Counted from the stretch's first letter, positions 12,234-21,989 are shown. The stretch: 64,000 nucleotides of DNA from Thioploca ingrica (GCA_000828835.1 AP014633.1:372001-436000); one strand, 5' to 3'. Translations and numbers: made by a program. The notes: generated by a model from the letters alone, not told the origin.

Positions 12234-13058
12234 ATGGGCATAGCAGAAAATCTAGCGGCGCTACCGACTCAAAGTACAGCCGATCTTCCCTATTATCGAC
12301 CGATTGGTAATGAAGTTACGCTATTTGAATATGCTTATCGTCACCAATTGCCAGTCTTAATTAAAGGTCCTACCGGCTGTGGCAAAACGCGGTTTGTGAG
12401 TTATATGGCGGCTCGGTTAGGTCGTTCGCTGTATACCGTTGCTTGCCATGATGATTTAGCCGCAGCCGATCTAGTTGGACGATATTTAATTGGTCATAAT
12501 TCCACTTACTGGAGTGATGGGCCACTCACTCGTGCCGTGCGTGAAGGTGCGATTTGTTATCTCGATGAAATCGTGGAAGCGCGTAAAGATACTACGGTGG
12601 TGTTGCATCCCCTCACCGATGACCGCCGGATTTTGCCCATTGATCGGACTAATGAATTGCTACATGCACCGCCCGAATTTATGCTCGTGGTTTCCTATAA
12701 TCCCGGTTATCAAAATTTACTCAAAGGGATGAAACCCAGTACTCGTCAACGATTTATCGCTTTGCGTTTCGATTATCCGCCTCGTCAACTCGAGCAGGAA
12801 ATTCTTATTGGTGAAACGCAAATAGATAATGCCCTCGCGGTGCGTTTGGTCAATTTAGCACAGGCGTTACGGGCACTTAAAGATCATGATATAGAAGAAG
12901 CGGTTTCTACTCGGCTACTGGTTTATACTGCTACGTTGATCAAAAATGGTTTTGATCCGGTAGCCGCTTGTCAAGCCGCTCTCGTTGAACCACTGAGTGA
13001 TGATAAAGAAACCATAACTGCACTGATGGAAGTTGTATTAGCTTCTTTTGGGAGGTAA
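12234..13058 (+). CDS. norQ: NorQ, MoxR/CbbQ-type AAA+ ATPase for NO reductase maturation
   Basis: A 274-residue AAA+ ATPase of the NorQ/CbbQ branch, which works with the VWA protein NorD to insert or activate the non-haem iron (FeB) of NorB. Walker A is GPTGCGKT at 45-52 and Walker B is CYLDEI with Asp111-Glu112. The sensor region (VVSYNPGYQ) and arginine-finger region (KPSTRQRF) follow. Length is typical. AAAGG precedes the start. It heads a tight cluster norQ - small membrane protein - ferredoxin protein - norD, with gaps of only a few bases. Confidence 0.95.
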   Translation: MGIAENLAALPTQSTADLPYYRPIGNEVTLFEYAYRHQLPVLIKGPTGCGKTRFVSYMAARLGRSLYTVACHDDLAAADLVGRYLIGHNSTYWSDGPLTRAVREGAICYLDEIVEARKDTTVVLHPLTDDRRILPIDRTNELLHAPPEFMLVVSYNPGYQNLLKGMKPSTRQRFIALRFDYPPRQLEQEILIGETQIDNALAVRLVNLAQALRALKDHDIEEAVSTRLLVYTATLIKNGFDPVAACQAALVEPLSDDKETITALMEVVLASFGR

Positions 13059-13063
13059 ATTCG

Positions 13064-13459
13064 ATGATTCAAACCATTCAAGAACCTTTTCAAGTTCCCG
13101 GTTATACCTTGGCCGTGTTAGCCGAATCGCTTTACCTCATTAATTTATTACTGCTTCCTGGACTGGCATTTATTATTTTACTCTGGCTGTATGTTAAATA
13201 TGAAAATCACTCTCCGCCTTTAGCGAGTTGCCATCTGCGACAGACTCTTGCTGCCAGTATTTGGGCGGGGTTATTATTAATTCTAATCAATGGAATTATC
13301 ATCGCCATGGGCGGTTATAAGGCACCTTACACCGGGGTGATTGTGATCTTGTATTTTACCACTTGCCATTCCCTGCTAGTGTTACTGGGTATATTTGGTC
13401 TCTCTAAAGCGATGGCGGGTAAATTATTTCGTTATCCCTTAATGGGACCGATAGAATAA
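13064..13459 (+). CDS. Small membrane protein in the nor cluster
   Basis: A 131-residue integral membrane protein with three to four hydrophobic helices (about 20-45, 67-87, 88-118). GGGAGG at the end of norQ serves its ATG. It has no haem-binding CXXCH motif. Its place between norQ and the ferredoxin protein suggests a role in assembly of, or electron supply to, the NO reductase. It is not NorE-like by anything I can see. Function unknown. Confidence 0.75.
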   Translation: MIQTIQEPFQVPGYTLAVLAESLYLINLLLLPGLAFIILLWLYVKYENHSPPLASCHLRQTLAASIWAGLLLILINGIIIAMGGYKAPYTGVIVILYFTTCHSLLVLLGIFGLSKAMAGKLFRYPLMGPIE

Positions 13460-13460
13460 A

Positions 13461-14432
13461 ATGCTATCTCTACAACAACAACGGTTGGTGTGGCGAAGTA
13501 GTTTCTTTCTGCTTTTTATATTGGCACCGCCCTTAGACCTGTTGCGGTTAGATTTGACCTTAGGACATTTCATTCTTTTGGGTCAAAATTGGACTTTGGG
13601 TCTCGAATCATTGGTAACCGGTGAAGTCAGTCCACTCCACGCAGCGATTAATTTAATTTGGCGGGCCTTTATTCCCTTAGCCATCGTAGTCGGTGGTGGT
13701 ATTGGGGTGGCGTGGAAATATGGGCGACTTTATTGTGGTTGGCTTTGCCCTCATTTTTCAGTAGTAGAAATGATTAATGGCTTAATGCGGCGCGCTTCTG
13801 GTAAACCCACGTTATGGGAAGCTAAACCCTTACCGGTAGAATTGCCTAATGGTAAGAAAATTCAACCGCAGCGCCGCTACTGGTTACTGGTCGTTATCGC
13901 CATTATTGGGTTTGCTTTTTTATGGGGGTTAACCTTACTCACTTATTTATTACCACCCACCGAAATCTATTATAACCTGTGGCACGGGCAACTCACTCGT
14001 AATCAGACGATTTTTCTCAGTGTGAGCACCACTGTTTTTGCCTTGGAATTTCTCCTCGCTCGGCATTTATTTTGTCGCTTTGGTTGTGCAGTTGGTTTGT
14101 TCAAGAGTCTCGCGTGGATGGGCAATCACCAAGCCATGGTAGTCGATTTTGATCGCCAGCGGGCGCGTCTCTGTGCCGATTGCCAGAGTGCTTGTGATAA
14201 CGCTTGTCCGATGCGCCTCAAACCACGCTCGATCAAACGCAAAAAATTTACCTGTACTCAATGTGCTCAATGTATCAGTGCTTGTGCGCAGGTGCAAATC
14301 AATCATCCGCAAGGATCATTATTAACTTGGGCACAAGATGAAAAGGCTTTGAATACCATCGGCTATGACTCTAAACCTGGAAAATATTATCCCGCTCATT
14401 TAATGCTGACCGAACCGTGGAAGAACAAGTAG
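13461..14432 (+). CDS. Membrane 4Fe-4S protein of the NapH/CcoG/NosR-like group
   Basis: A 323-residue polytopic membrane protein with membrane segments near 15-35, 68-88, 137-160 and 180-200. It has the GWLCPHF motif typical of NapH/CcoG/NosR relatives, FCRFGC near 209, and a C-terminal cytoplasmic ferredoxin region with two cysteine clusters (CADCQSACDNACPM and CTQCAQCISAC). The second cluster lacks the usual final CP, so two clusters are likely but the second may be atypical. The family moves electrons between membrane and soluble carriers or helps insert metals. The ATG follows the previous stop by one base and its own end overlaps norD, so it belongs to the norQ-norD operon. A maturation or electron-delivery role for cNOR is inferred. 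Confidence 0.85.
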   Translation: MLSLQQQRLVWRSSFFLLFILAPPLDLLRLDLTLGHFILLGQNWTLGLESLVTGEVSPLHAAINLIWRAFIPLAIVVGGGIGVAWKYGRLYCGWLCPHFSVVEMINGLMRRASGKPTLWEAKPLPVELPNGKKIQPQRRYWLLVVIAIIGFAFLWGLTLLTYLLPPTEIYYNLWHGQLTRNQTIFLSVSTTVFALEFLLARHLFCRFGCAVGLFKSLAWMGNHQAMVVDFDRQRARLCADCQSACDNACPMRLKPRSIKRKKFTCTQCAQCISACAQVQINHPQGSLLTWAQDEKALNTIGYDSKPGKYYPAHLMLTEPWKNK

Positions 14433-16258
14433 GTCAACTTTGGCACCGTTTCATCACCCGTGCGGCTACCACGCATTACCCCGCAGCGACAGTAGAATTA
14501 ACTGCAGTGAGTCGCACGGTAGGCGTATTGTTTCGTGCGGGTGGCGGTGATGCTGGATTACGAATTGAAGCGACTACAGCGACAACCCACGGTGCCAGAC
14601 GGAGCTGGTTACAACGCTTGGCTGGAAGTCATCAACAAGTGGAATTATGCTGGCGTGATACCGAAGCTTTACGCTTACCGGCACAGATTAATTGGTTTCC
14701 AGAACGGCAACTGAATTATGACTTATATTTATGGCTCGCGGTATTAGCGGCCGGACCAACGGATCTCAATTTACCCTGGTTCTCCCTAAATCAACAACTG
14801 ACTCAAGACCGACTGACCCGTTTTCCAGGCTTACAAAGCCGTTATGAGCGGCTCGTTGCGGCACAATTGGCTTTACGTCCCGATCCGCAGCAGTTGCCAA
14901 CAGATGAGGCGGCTCAAGAACTAGCCATTCAACAGGCTTTACGTCAACCCGGCAGTGTGACCGAACTACCCCCGGCTAAACGTCCTCATCAGCCGGTCTA
15001 TCTTTGGTTACATCCTTCACCACCCCTTCTCCCCAATCAGTCAAGCAAAATCTCTACTCCAGAAGCAACGAGTACACCCCAAACCCGTAACAATACTCAA
15101 AAGGTGAATCGCCGGCGCCGGGGTGAGTACACCCCTATGCCTGATGGTAAAAAAGGCTTACTTGCTTTTCGCTTAGAAAGCCTATTTACGTTAGCTGAAT
15201 ATGTCAAAGTCGATCGTTGCACCGATGAAGAAGAAGATACCCAAGCGGCTAAACAAGCCTTAGACGACCTGGAACAAGTGAGTGTAGCGCGAGATAACCA
15301 AACGGCTGCTGCCTCGTTACGTTTTGATCTCGATTTACCCGCACCAACGCATGACAACACGCGGATTGGTGAAGGAATTTTACTGCCAGAATGGGATTAT
15401 AAACGACAACAATTACGTCCAGATTACTGTTGTCTGCAACCTATGCTAGCCGCCGCTGCACCCCCCGTCGAATTACCACCGCACTTAAGACGAACCGCAC
15501 AACGATTACGCCACCAATTTGAAGCCTTAATTCCGACCCGAACTTGGTATAAAAATCAACCCGAAGGCAGTGAAATTGATTTAGACGCTTACTTACGACA
15601 ACTCACTGAATATCGCCAAGGAAAAATGGATGTCGAACGTGGACTTTACCGTGATTTTCGCCGTGGCTCTCGCAATTTAGCTTGCTTATTGCTGGCGGAT
15701 CTATCACTTTCTACCGATGCGTGGATTAACAATACCGCCCGAGTTATTGATATCATTCGAGATAGTTTGTTTTTATTTGCCGAAGCACTGGCTACGACGG
15801 GAGATCAATTTGCTCTGTACGGGTTTTCCTCTCGCCATCGCAGTCACATTCGCTTTCACATCCTCAAAGAATTTACTCAAACTTACAATGCCCTCATCCG
15901 CGGTCGAATTCAGGCGATTAAACCTGATTTCTATACGCGTATGGGAGCAGCTATCCGTCATGCGAGTAGCTTACTCCGTCAACAACCGGCTTCCCAACAC
16001 CTGTTGCTGCTCTTAACCGACGGCAAGCCCAATGATCTCGATCAATACGAAGGTCGTTACGGAATAGAAGACACGCGCATGGCTTTGCATGAAGCCCGTA
16101 AACAAGGATTACAACCTTTTTGTGTCACCATTGATGAAACCGCGAGTGATTATTTACCCCATCTGTTTGGTACCCAGAGCTATGTCGTCATCCGTAAACC
16201 CTCGGATTTACCAAGAGAATTGCCGCTGTTGTATGCACGGTTGACGCAAGCAAAGTAA
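14417..16258 (+). CDS. norD: NorD, VWA-domain partner of NorQ
   Basis: A 613-residue cytoplasmic protein with a C-terminal von Willebrand A domain; its MIDAS motif is Asp428-x-Ser430-x-Ser432 (DLSLS), with LLTDGKPND later. The long N-terminal half is poorly conserved, as usual in NorD. NorD and NorQ act together to activate NorB. The start is a GTG that overlaps the ferredoxin gene by 16 bases, so translation is probably coupled. The VWA core is clearly similar to the protein at 41793-44003 (shared YGIEDTR, PFCVTID/PFCITID and LTDGKP/LSDGKP motifs). Confidence 0.93.
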   Translation: MEEQVGQLWHRFITRAATTHYPAATVELTAVSRTVGVLFRAGGGDAGLRIEATTATTHGARRSWLQRLAGSHQQVELCWRDTEALRLPAQINWFPERQLNYDLYLWLAVLAAGPTDLNLPWFSLNQQLTQDRLTRFPGLQSRYERLVAAQLALRPDPQQLPTDEAAQELAIQQALRQPGSVTELPPAKRPHQPVYLWLHPSPPLLPNQSSKISTPEATSTPQTRNNTQKVNRRRRGEYTPMPDGKKGLLAFRLESLFTLAEYVKVDRCTDEEEDTQAAKQALDDLEQVSVARDNQTAAASLRFDLDLPAPTHDNTRIGEGILLPEWDYKRQQLRPDYCCLQPMLAAAAPPVELPPHLRRTAQRLRHQFEALIPTRTWYKNQPEGSEIDLDAYLRQLTEYRQGKMDVERGLYRDFRRGSRNLACLLLADLSLSTDAWINNTARVIDIIRDSLFLFAEALATTGDQFALYGFSSRHRSHIRFHILKEFTQTYNALIRGRIQAIKPDFYTRMGAAIRHASSLLRQQPASQHLLLLLTDGKPNDLDQYEGRYGIEDTRMALHEARKQGLQPFCVTIDETASDYLPHLFGTQSYVVIRKPSDLPRELPLLYARLTQAK

Positions 16259-16500
16259 GTGAAGCGAATGCACCTTAAAAAGAGATCCTTAAACCCGTTT
16301 TTTTGTGCCATAATACACTTCGCTTGGGTTATTCCTGGATTTCACTCCGTGCTTTACTGACATTAAGTTAAGCGATATTTCGCTAAAGCAACCTTGGGTG
16401 GAATGCTGGCGTGGCAGGTTGATTCGAGCAGGCAAAACATGCACTCCAATCCTGAATTTTAGTTCGCTTCACCTAGGCTACATCTATTGATGTAAAAATA
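16259..16500. repeat. Intergenic stretch with decayed repeat pieces
   Basis: No gene. Near 16325-16350 a piece resembles the REP-like hairpins (CCTGGATTTCACTCCG). At about 16361 one end of the MITE-like family appears (GACATTAAGTTAAG) without a recognisable opposite end. The following radical SAM gene has no clear ribosome binding site. Confidence 0.4.
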
Positions 16501-17874
16501 ATGAACACCACTTTATTGAATTCTGATTCTAGCATGATAGGCTGTCTTATGTGTGATAGCCTTTACGTCAAGGCTAATGGTGAATTACCTTGCTGGGATG
16601 ATGTGGGAGAAGCCTTAATTTTGCGTACCGTTGATGAACCAGCGCTACTTATGCAGCAAGAATCACCCTTATTTGACTTCCCGGCTCTAGTCAAAATAAG
16701 ACAAGCTTTTCTCGCCGGTAGCAATCCCCATCAGCACTTATGTTCACATTGTGCGGTGCGTGGACATGGCTTGGTCACTTCGCTTTATCCCAAAATAATG
16801 AGAGTGTTACATATTGAACCTTCTTACCTTTGTCAACTTGCTTGTCCACAATGTGTAGAGCCCCAATCTCGCCGCCATCTCAAAAAACCGCCTTATAATA
16901 TGAGTTTATCGTTTTACCAAGCCCTCTTACAACAACTCCATAAGGAAGGGATTTTAACTATTCGTCTGGTTCATTTTGAAGGACGTGGGGAACCCTTATT
17001 AAATAAAAATTTGGGTCAAATGATTGGTTGTACCAAAGAGTATTATCCAAATGCGTTTACGAAGGTAACGAGTCATGGCAATTTTCCCTTTCAAGCTTGG
17101 ATGTTAGAAAGTGGTCTTGATTTGCTACGACTTTCCGTTGACGGTGCGTTTGAAGAAAGCTATGTGAAATATCGAATTGGTGGCCATCTACCTAAAGTAT
17201 TTGAACTCATGCGTACCATTCGTGACCATAAACGCTACTCTAATAGCCGGTTGCGGGTCGAATGGAAATATATTCTCTTTGAATGGAATGATAGTGATGA
17301 GGAAATTGGTGCAGCGGCTCGCTTGGCTGATGAATTAGAAGTTGACCTGCGGTTTTGCCTGACCCATTCTCCGGGTAAATCAACCCGTTTTCACAATATG
17401 GCGGTTTTGAGAGATACTTTAGCGGTGTTGGCCCCACATGCGACTTTATCACTGACTTTTCAATTAAAATCAGAGCCAAATGATGCTGATATTGGACACT
17501 TGATAGCGGAGCATTCCGAAGCGCTGTTACTTTCAGCACTAAGACATTTTCGCGGCGGTGAAACGCAAGCGGGTCAAGCCGGTTTAATTGAAGCTTTAAC
17601 TTTTGATCCGGGTTTGCCAGCGACTCAATTAGCAATCGGCGTTGATAATCTGCTTAAAGCACATCTTCAGCCTATCCTTTCCACCGCTAAATATCCAAGT
17701 ACTTTAAGTGCGTTGGCTAACATCGCCTTGGTTGTTAACAACTGGAAGGCTGCTGAACAATTATTTCAAGGCTATCTCAAGCTTGCGCCACAAGCACCGG
17801 ATCGCAACAAAGTTGAGCAAAAGTTGCTTGAATTGAAAGCGAATTATCATTACCAAGATTTTGATACCATATAG
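16501..17874 (+). CDS. Radical SAM protein with C-terminal TPR-like region
   Basis: A 457-residue protein with the radical SAM 4Fe-4S motif Cys111-x3-Cys115-x2-Cys118 (CQLACPQC), followed by EGRGEPLLN, the usual SAM-binding GEP segment. Extra cysteines precede it (CLMC at 15-18, PCWDD at 31, CSHC at 81-84), resembling an auxiliary-cluster (SPASM-like) region placed at the N-terminus instead of the C-terminus. The last ~110 residues are helical and look TPR-like. Such proteins often modify peptides or cofactors. No precursor peptide was seen next door. Its 3' end overlaps the convergent cytochrome gene by 25 bases. Substrate unknown. Confidence 0.85.
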   Translation: MNTTLLNSDSSMIGCLMCDSLYVKANGELPCWDDVGEALILRTVDEPALLMQQESPLFDFPALVKIRQAFLAGSNPHQHLCSHCAVRGHGLVTSLYPKIMRVLHIEPSYLCQLACPQCVEPQSRRHLKKPPYNMSLSFYQALLQQLHKEGILTIRLVHFEGRGEPLLNKNLGQMIGCTKEYYPNAFTKVTSHGNFPFQAWMLESGLDLLRLSVDGAFEESYVKYRIGGHLPKVFELMRTIRDHKRYSNSRLRVEWKYILFEWNDSDEEIGAAARLADELEVDLRFCLTHSPGKSTRFHNMAVLRDTLAVLAPHATLSLTFQLKSEPNDADIGHLIAEHSEALLLSALRHFRGGETQAGQAGLIEALTFDPGLPATQLAIGVDNLLKAHLQPILSTAKYPSTLSALANIALVVNNWKAAEQLFQGYLKLAPQAPDRNKVEQKLLELKANYHYQDFDTI

Positions 17875-18200
17875 GCGACCGCATCTTTCATTTCTTCATC
17901 GGATAAATTGGGTTTACCACCTCGTGGTGGCATATCGTTAAAACCATTTAAGCTATGATTAAATAGTGTTTCCATTCCTTTATTAATCCGTTCTGCCCAG
18001 TCGCGTTGGTTGCCTATTTTCGGTGCAGCACTAGACATACCGGCTAAATGGCAGGCGATACACGTATTATTATAAATTTGTTCACCTTTAACTAAATCGA
18101 AACGACTTAGATCGGGTTTGTTACCACATCCGGTTGTAAAAATCATTGTTAATAAGAAAATTTTCTTAATATCCTTTATTGTGCTTAAGGTCATTAGCAT
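17850..18200 (-). CDS. Cytochrome c lipoprotein (small, single haem)
   Basis: A 116-residue protein with a lipoprotein signal (hydrophobic FLLTMIFTTGC, lipobox Cys), then one haem motif CIACH and a likely Met ligand in NDMPPRGG. The pattern fits the cytochrome c5 / class I group, anchored to the periplasmic side. Start chosen at ATG 18200 with AAGGA seven bases upstream; a TTG one codon earlier is less likely. It could carry electrons for respiration or thiosulfate/nitrite pathways; no specific partner can be named. It is convergent with the radical SAM gene and the last 25 bases are shared. Confidence 0.88.
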   Translation of the reverse strand: MLMTLSTIKDIKKIFLLTMIFTTGCGNKPDLSRFDLVKGEQIYNNTCIACHLAGMSSAAPKIGNQRDWAERINKGMETLFNHSLNGFNDMPPRGGKPNLSDEEMKDAVAYMVSKSW

Positions 18201-18315
18201 CAATTTATCCTTGTTACTGTCTTAACGATACCGAATTTTTACATCCGTTCAGGTAAAGTATAAAGTAATTATTCTTTATCTCATTCAATTGATTGAAAAA
18301 GGAGTATAACGTATT

Positions 18316-19866
18316 ATGTCGACTATTCAAAGCCGCTACTTCATGATATTGATTTTATTCATCATTGTTTATGGTGCGGTAACACGTCTCCTGCCTTTGC
18401 AAAGTGAAGAAGCGATGGTGCAATCTATTTCGGAAGATGGTTATCTCATGATGACAATTGCTCGAAATATCGCCTTGGGACTAGGGATGAGTACGGCTAA
18501 TGGAACTATTCCCACTAATGGAACTCAACCATTAACCAGTTTTTTATGGGCCGGAATATATTGGTTAGTAGCGGGTGATAAGGTGCAAGGGATATTGGGA
18601 ATTATTCTGGTGCAATTCACCTTGGCCACTTTAGCGGCGGTATTGTTATGGCGCCTTGGAATTCACATTTTACCACCCCACCCCACTAAACGGCAGATAG
18701 CGATTTTAGCAGCAGCCTTGTGGTATGCGAGTCCCGTCACCATTGCTCAAACCCAAAATGGCTTAGAAACCCCATTCTATCTATTGGCTGTGTTAGGTAT
18801 TGCCTTATTAGTAGCCTTATCTATTCGCAAATGGTCATTTCGTCATTCTATATTAATAGGGTTATTGTTAGGCATTACTTTTTGGATACGCAATGATGCT
18901 ATTTTTTTTATTTTAGCAGTTTGTCTGACGCAGTTATTGTTAGGCTCTTGGCAACGCCATGAATTTTGGCCACGTTTCCTCCAAGTTAATGTAATGGGTA
19001 CAACAACGGTATTAGTGGCATTACCTTGGCTTATTTACAATAAAGTCAATTTTGGTGGGATTATGCCTATTAGCGGTTCTTCACAAAATTTAACCAGCCA
19101 GTTTGGCCAAAATTTACCTTTATTACCGTCGGTATTAATCGAGTACTTGCTGGTATTTTTTCCTATTCCTGGTCAATTACAAATGATGTGGCCAGTGGTT
19201 TTAGCGAGTACAGTCGTTTTAATCGGGATAACGATTGGCTTGTGGCCATTATGGTTGCGCTTACAACAACCGACAGAACGCCGATTGTTTTTATTGGTGA
19301 GCTTATATGGGATAGGACTAATCGGATTTTACGGGTTATATTTTGGAGCGGGCCATTTTCTGGGACGTTATTTATTCCCACTTTCGCCCTTTTTAGCTTT
19401 ATTCTCAGTTGCCATTGGCTGGTGGATATGGCCACAAATACCTTGGCAACCCCTACGCTATGGAATACTGGCCGGGTTTATGGTTAGTCTAAGTAGTGTC
19501 ATCGTTTATAAAAGCTTAACTAATCATCCACATCAACATGCTCAAGTGATTGATTGGGTGAATCAGCATGTTGCGGAAGAAGAATGGGTAGCGGCTGTGC
19601 AAACCGGTACTTTGGGCTATTTTCATGATCGCACCTTGAATTTAGATGGTAAAGTTAATCCCGAAGCACTCCAAGCCCGTCGACAAGGACCAACAGAACT
19701 CATTAAATACGTTGTTAATAAACGCATCGGTTCTCAACGAATTGAATATATTATCGATTGGTTTGGTATTGCCAGTTGGATAGAGAAACATTCTCTTATT
19801 AAACAAAATTTTAAATTGATAATCGCTGATCCCAAATTGAATTTGGCGGTATTAAAACGTCAATAA
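18316..19866 (+). CDS. Polytopic membrane protein, GT-C glycosyltransferase-like
   Basis: A 516-residue protein with about ten membrane helices. An acidic loop (SEEAMVQSISEDGYL) follows the first helix, in the position of the catalytic Asp/Glu of GT-C enzymes such as PMT/ArnT, and the C-terminal ~100 residues look periplasmic. The likely job is transfer of a sugar from a polyprenyl-linked donor to a cell-surface molecule. AAGGAG lies before the ATG. Neighbours give no further clue. Fold assignment is moderate; donor and acceptor are unknown. Confidence 0.65.
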   Translation: MSTIQSRYFMILILFIIVYGAVTRLLPLQSEEAMVQSISEDGYLMMTIARNIALGLGMSTANGTIPTNGTQPLTSFLWAGIYWLVAGDKVQGILGIILVQFTLATLAAVLLWRLGIHILPPHPTKRQIAILAAALWYASPVTIAQTQNGLETPFYLLAVLGIALLVALSIRKWSFRHSILIGLLLGITFWIRNDAIFFILAVCLTQLLLGSWQRHEFWPRFLQVNVMGTTTVLVALPWLIYNKVNFGGIMPISGSSQNLTSQFGQNLPLLPSVLIEYLLVFFPIPGQLQMMWPVVLASTVVLIGITIGLWPLWLRLQQPTERRLFLLVSLYGIGLIGFYGLYFGAGHFLGRYLFPLSPFLALFSVAIGWWIWPQIPWQPLRYGILAGFMVSLSSVIVYKSLTNHPHQHAQVIDWVNQHVAEEEWVAAVQTGTLGYFHDRTLNLDGKVNPEALQARRQGPTELIKYVVNKRIGSQRIEYIIDWFGIASWIEKHSLIKQNFKLIIADPKLNLAVLKRQ

Positions 19867-19955
19867 AATCGGATCGGAGTAGCTATTTTCACAGCGTGGA
19901 AAATCTTACAACGGCGGTTGATATGCTCAATGGGGAGCCAAAGACTGGCAAATAA

Positions 19956-20026
19956 GTAGCCTGGATGAAACGAAGTGAAATCCAGGGAGGAAGGTAATTG
20001 ATTATGGCTTCCCTGGATTCCGCTAC
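19956..20026. repeat. REP/BIME-like inverted repeat
   Basis: GTAGCCTGGATGAAACGAAGTGAAATCCAGGG contains its own stem (CCTGGAT/ATCCAGG). It is followed 25 bases later by the opposite half, CCCTGGATTCCGCTAC. The layout is like paired REP sequences. It lies between two convergent genes. A decayed relative is at 21782-21840 (GATGAAACGAAGTGAAATCGAGG ... CTGGATCCTGCTACGC). Confidence 0.65.
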
Positions 20027-20063
20027 ATTTGCTCTTTAGAAAAAAATTTCTACATCTATAATT

Positions 20064-21716
20064 TTACTTGCAAATAATCATATTACCTGCATTTTCATCA
20101 CATTGACTTCTGCAATAGTTTTCTGCTTTTTCCAAATCAATAGCAGGCCCTTGACCTATTGTAACCGCTTGAATATTACTACAATGAAGGGTTCTTTGAC
20201 CATTGGTATCAACGTCTTCAAGAAGATAATAGAAGGTTACATTTTTTTTCTGAGCACTAATATCAACATAAGAATAGGTTGTCTTTTCCCTTTCATTACC
20301 TTTTGCCGCAATTAATTTGCTTAATCCATTGGCTACTGGAATAGCTGTTAATTTGTTATTAGGAAATTCCCCCAAAGTAGAAATACCCTGATACTCCTCA
20401 TTATTTTCATCGTCAATACCACGCCAAACGCGAAAACCTGCATTATCACCTTCAGTATCACTTACCCATACTAAATGAACACCTTCAGAAAGAATAGTTG
20501 CTTCAAAAGAATTCAGATTTGCAAGCAAATCTCCCCATATATCTGCATCTGCACTACCTGGTAAATGGATAATTTCAGAATTCCCTGATAGGCTCATATC
20601 AAGAGCCATTGTTATTTTCACTGATGAATTTGGTGTTAATTTTACTTCAGGAGTTTTTTTGTGAAAATTCGTTCTACCATTTCCTGTTTTTCCTTCTGCC
20701 TTTAAACTATGAGGTGGAACAATCGAACCGCCACCTACAGCTATCGCCTCGGTTACTTCAATCCTATCTACTATGTTATCTCTATGACCAAAATGTCCAT
20801 TAAGAGTTGCCTTAGCATACTTGGCTCTACCAGAAAATTCATGAGTACTTGCTGTAACTTGTACATCGCAAGCTCCTTGTCCAAAATTTGTCAATTGAAA
20901 CGATGTTATTGATAGACTAGCTGAACAACAAGGAGGAATCCATTCTCTACATAATAAAGAAACTAAACAATCTGGCGGGCTATTAATACTAACATTATCT
21001 CGACAATTACCTCCAACTAGATTACCTCCCCCCCTTCCAATAGGTAAAATTGGAATAATTGCCTCTTCAACTATTTCCTGGGTTCTTGCTGCCATTACTC
21101 TGGGCAAGTTTAAAAAAACAGCATCTCCCTTTTCTTTTTTGTTAGGTACATCAAAGACGAGTCTCATTCCTAATGAGGTAGGAGAACCATCCTCCACAAT
21201 ATTTGCTAAATTAAAGCTTTTCCCATCTTTAGGAAGGGAAGCATCCGCTTTTAGTTCCGTTCCAATACTTTGGATATTGTTATACCCTAACATTGAAACT
21301 TTCTCGTTCCAAAAGGGAAATACTGACCAGAAAGAACCTGACAGTTGAGCCTTTGCCCACGGCCCTATTGGCTCAAAATCACTGGACTTTACTCTGACAT
21401 CGAGAGTATTTCCATTAGGGGAATCTCTCTCAACCAGAAAACTTCTGAGGAACAAAATAGCATAATCAGGAGGTGAAAAATATTCGGCAATTATCCCTCT
21501 TACATTATGACCATTAATAGATGGTCCTTGGGGATCATCAATATAGATTCCAGAACCGAATCTGACCTCAATGATATGATCATCTTTATTCAAATCATTG
21601 TCATCATTATCTCTAATTTCCTTATCACCAATCCACACTGTTAAAACATTACATGATGCAACAGGGGAAATTAACGAAAATAATCCTGCTAAAAAAAACA
21701 ATAAAACCCTAATCAT
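20064..21716 (-). CDS. Secreted protein with C-terminal fibronectin-like module
   Basis: A 550-residue protein with a Sec signal peptide (MIRVLLFFLAGLFSLISPVAS). Near residue ~410 is the pattern LNSFEATILSEGVHLVWVSDTEGDNAGFRVWR, a hallmark of a fibronectin-III-like module common in exported proteins of filamentous bacteria (split here: the key parts are VHLVWVSDTE and DNAGFRVWR). The middle is Cys-rich around 250-270 (CLVSLLC and PPCCSAS), possibly disulfide-bonded. No catalytic motif is visible. Likely periplasmic or surface-exposed; function unknown. It is transcribed alone. Confidence 0.7.
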   Translation of the reverse strand: MIRVLLFFLAGLFSLISPVASCNVLTVWIGDKEIRDNDDNDLNKDDHIIEVRFGSGIYIDDPQGPSINGHNVRGIIAEYFSPPDYAILFLRSFLVERDSPNGNTLDVRVKSSDFEPIGPWAKAQLSGSFWSVFPFWNEKVSMLGYNNIQSIGTELKADASLPKDGKSFNLANIVEDGSPTSLGMRLVFDVPNKKEKGDAVFLNLPRVMAARTQEIVEEAIIPILPIGRGGGNLVGGNCRDNVSINSPPDCLVSLLCREWIPPCCSASLSITSFQLTNFGQGACDVQVTASTHEFSGRAKYAKATLNGHFGHRDNIVDRIEVTEAIAVGGGSIVPPHSLKAEGKTGNGRTNFHKKTPEVKLTPNSSVKITMALDMSLSGNSEIIHLPGSADADIWGDLLANLNSFEATILSEGVHLVWVSDTEGDNAGFRVWRGIDDENNEEYQGISTLGEFPNNKLTAIPVANGLSKLIAAKGNEREKTTYSYVDISAQKKNVTFYYLLEDVDTNGQRTLHCSNIQAVTIGQGPAIDLEKAENYCRSQCDENAGNMIICK

Positions 21717-21989
21717 CTACTTGAGTTTCCTTTTTTGCTTCTCGTTTCTACACATCTGAAGTTGTAAAAAATCTCCAAAAAGGTGATGAAACGAAGTGAA
21801 ATCGAGGGGGTAATTGTAGTTTTCTCTGGATCCTGCTACGCTTTATCTAAACTACACTTTACTATATCACCAACTATTGGCTTGACAGATAAAAACAACT
21901 ATAATTCTAAAAACTTAATCATTCACTTACCACCGCCCACCTCGTTATTTTACCGTTATAAACGTTTTTTATTAGGCAGGGTTATTATT

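Noticed and set aside
17240-17635. 131-codon minus-strand frame inside the radical SAM gene
   Set aside because: No known motif or start signal, and fully covered by a well-supported gene.
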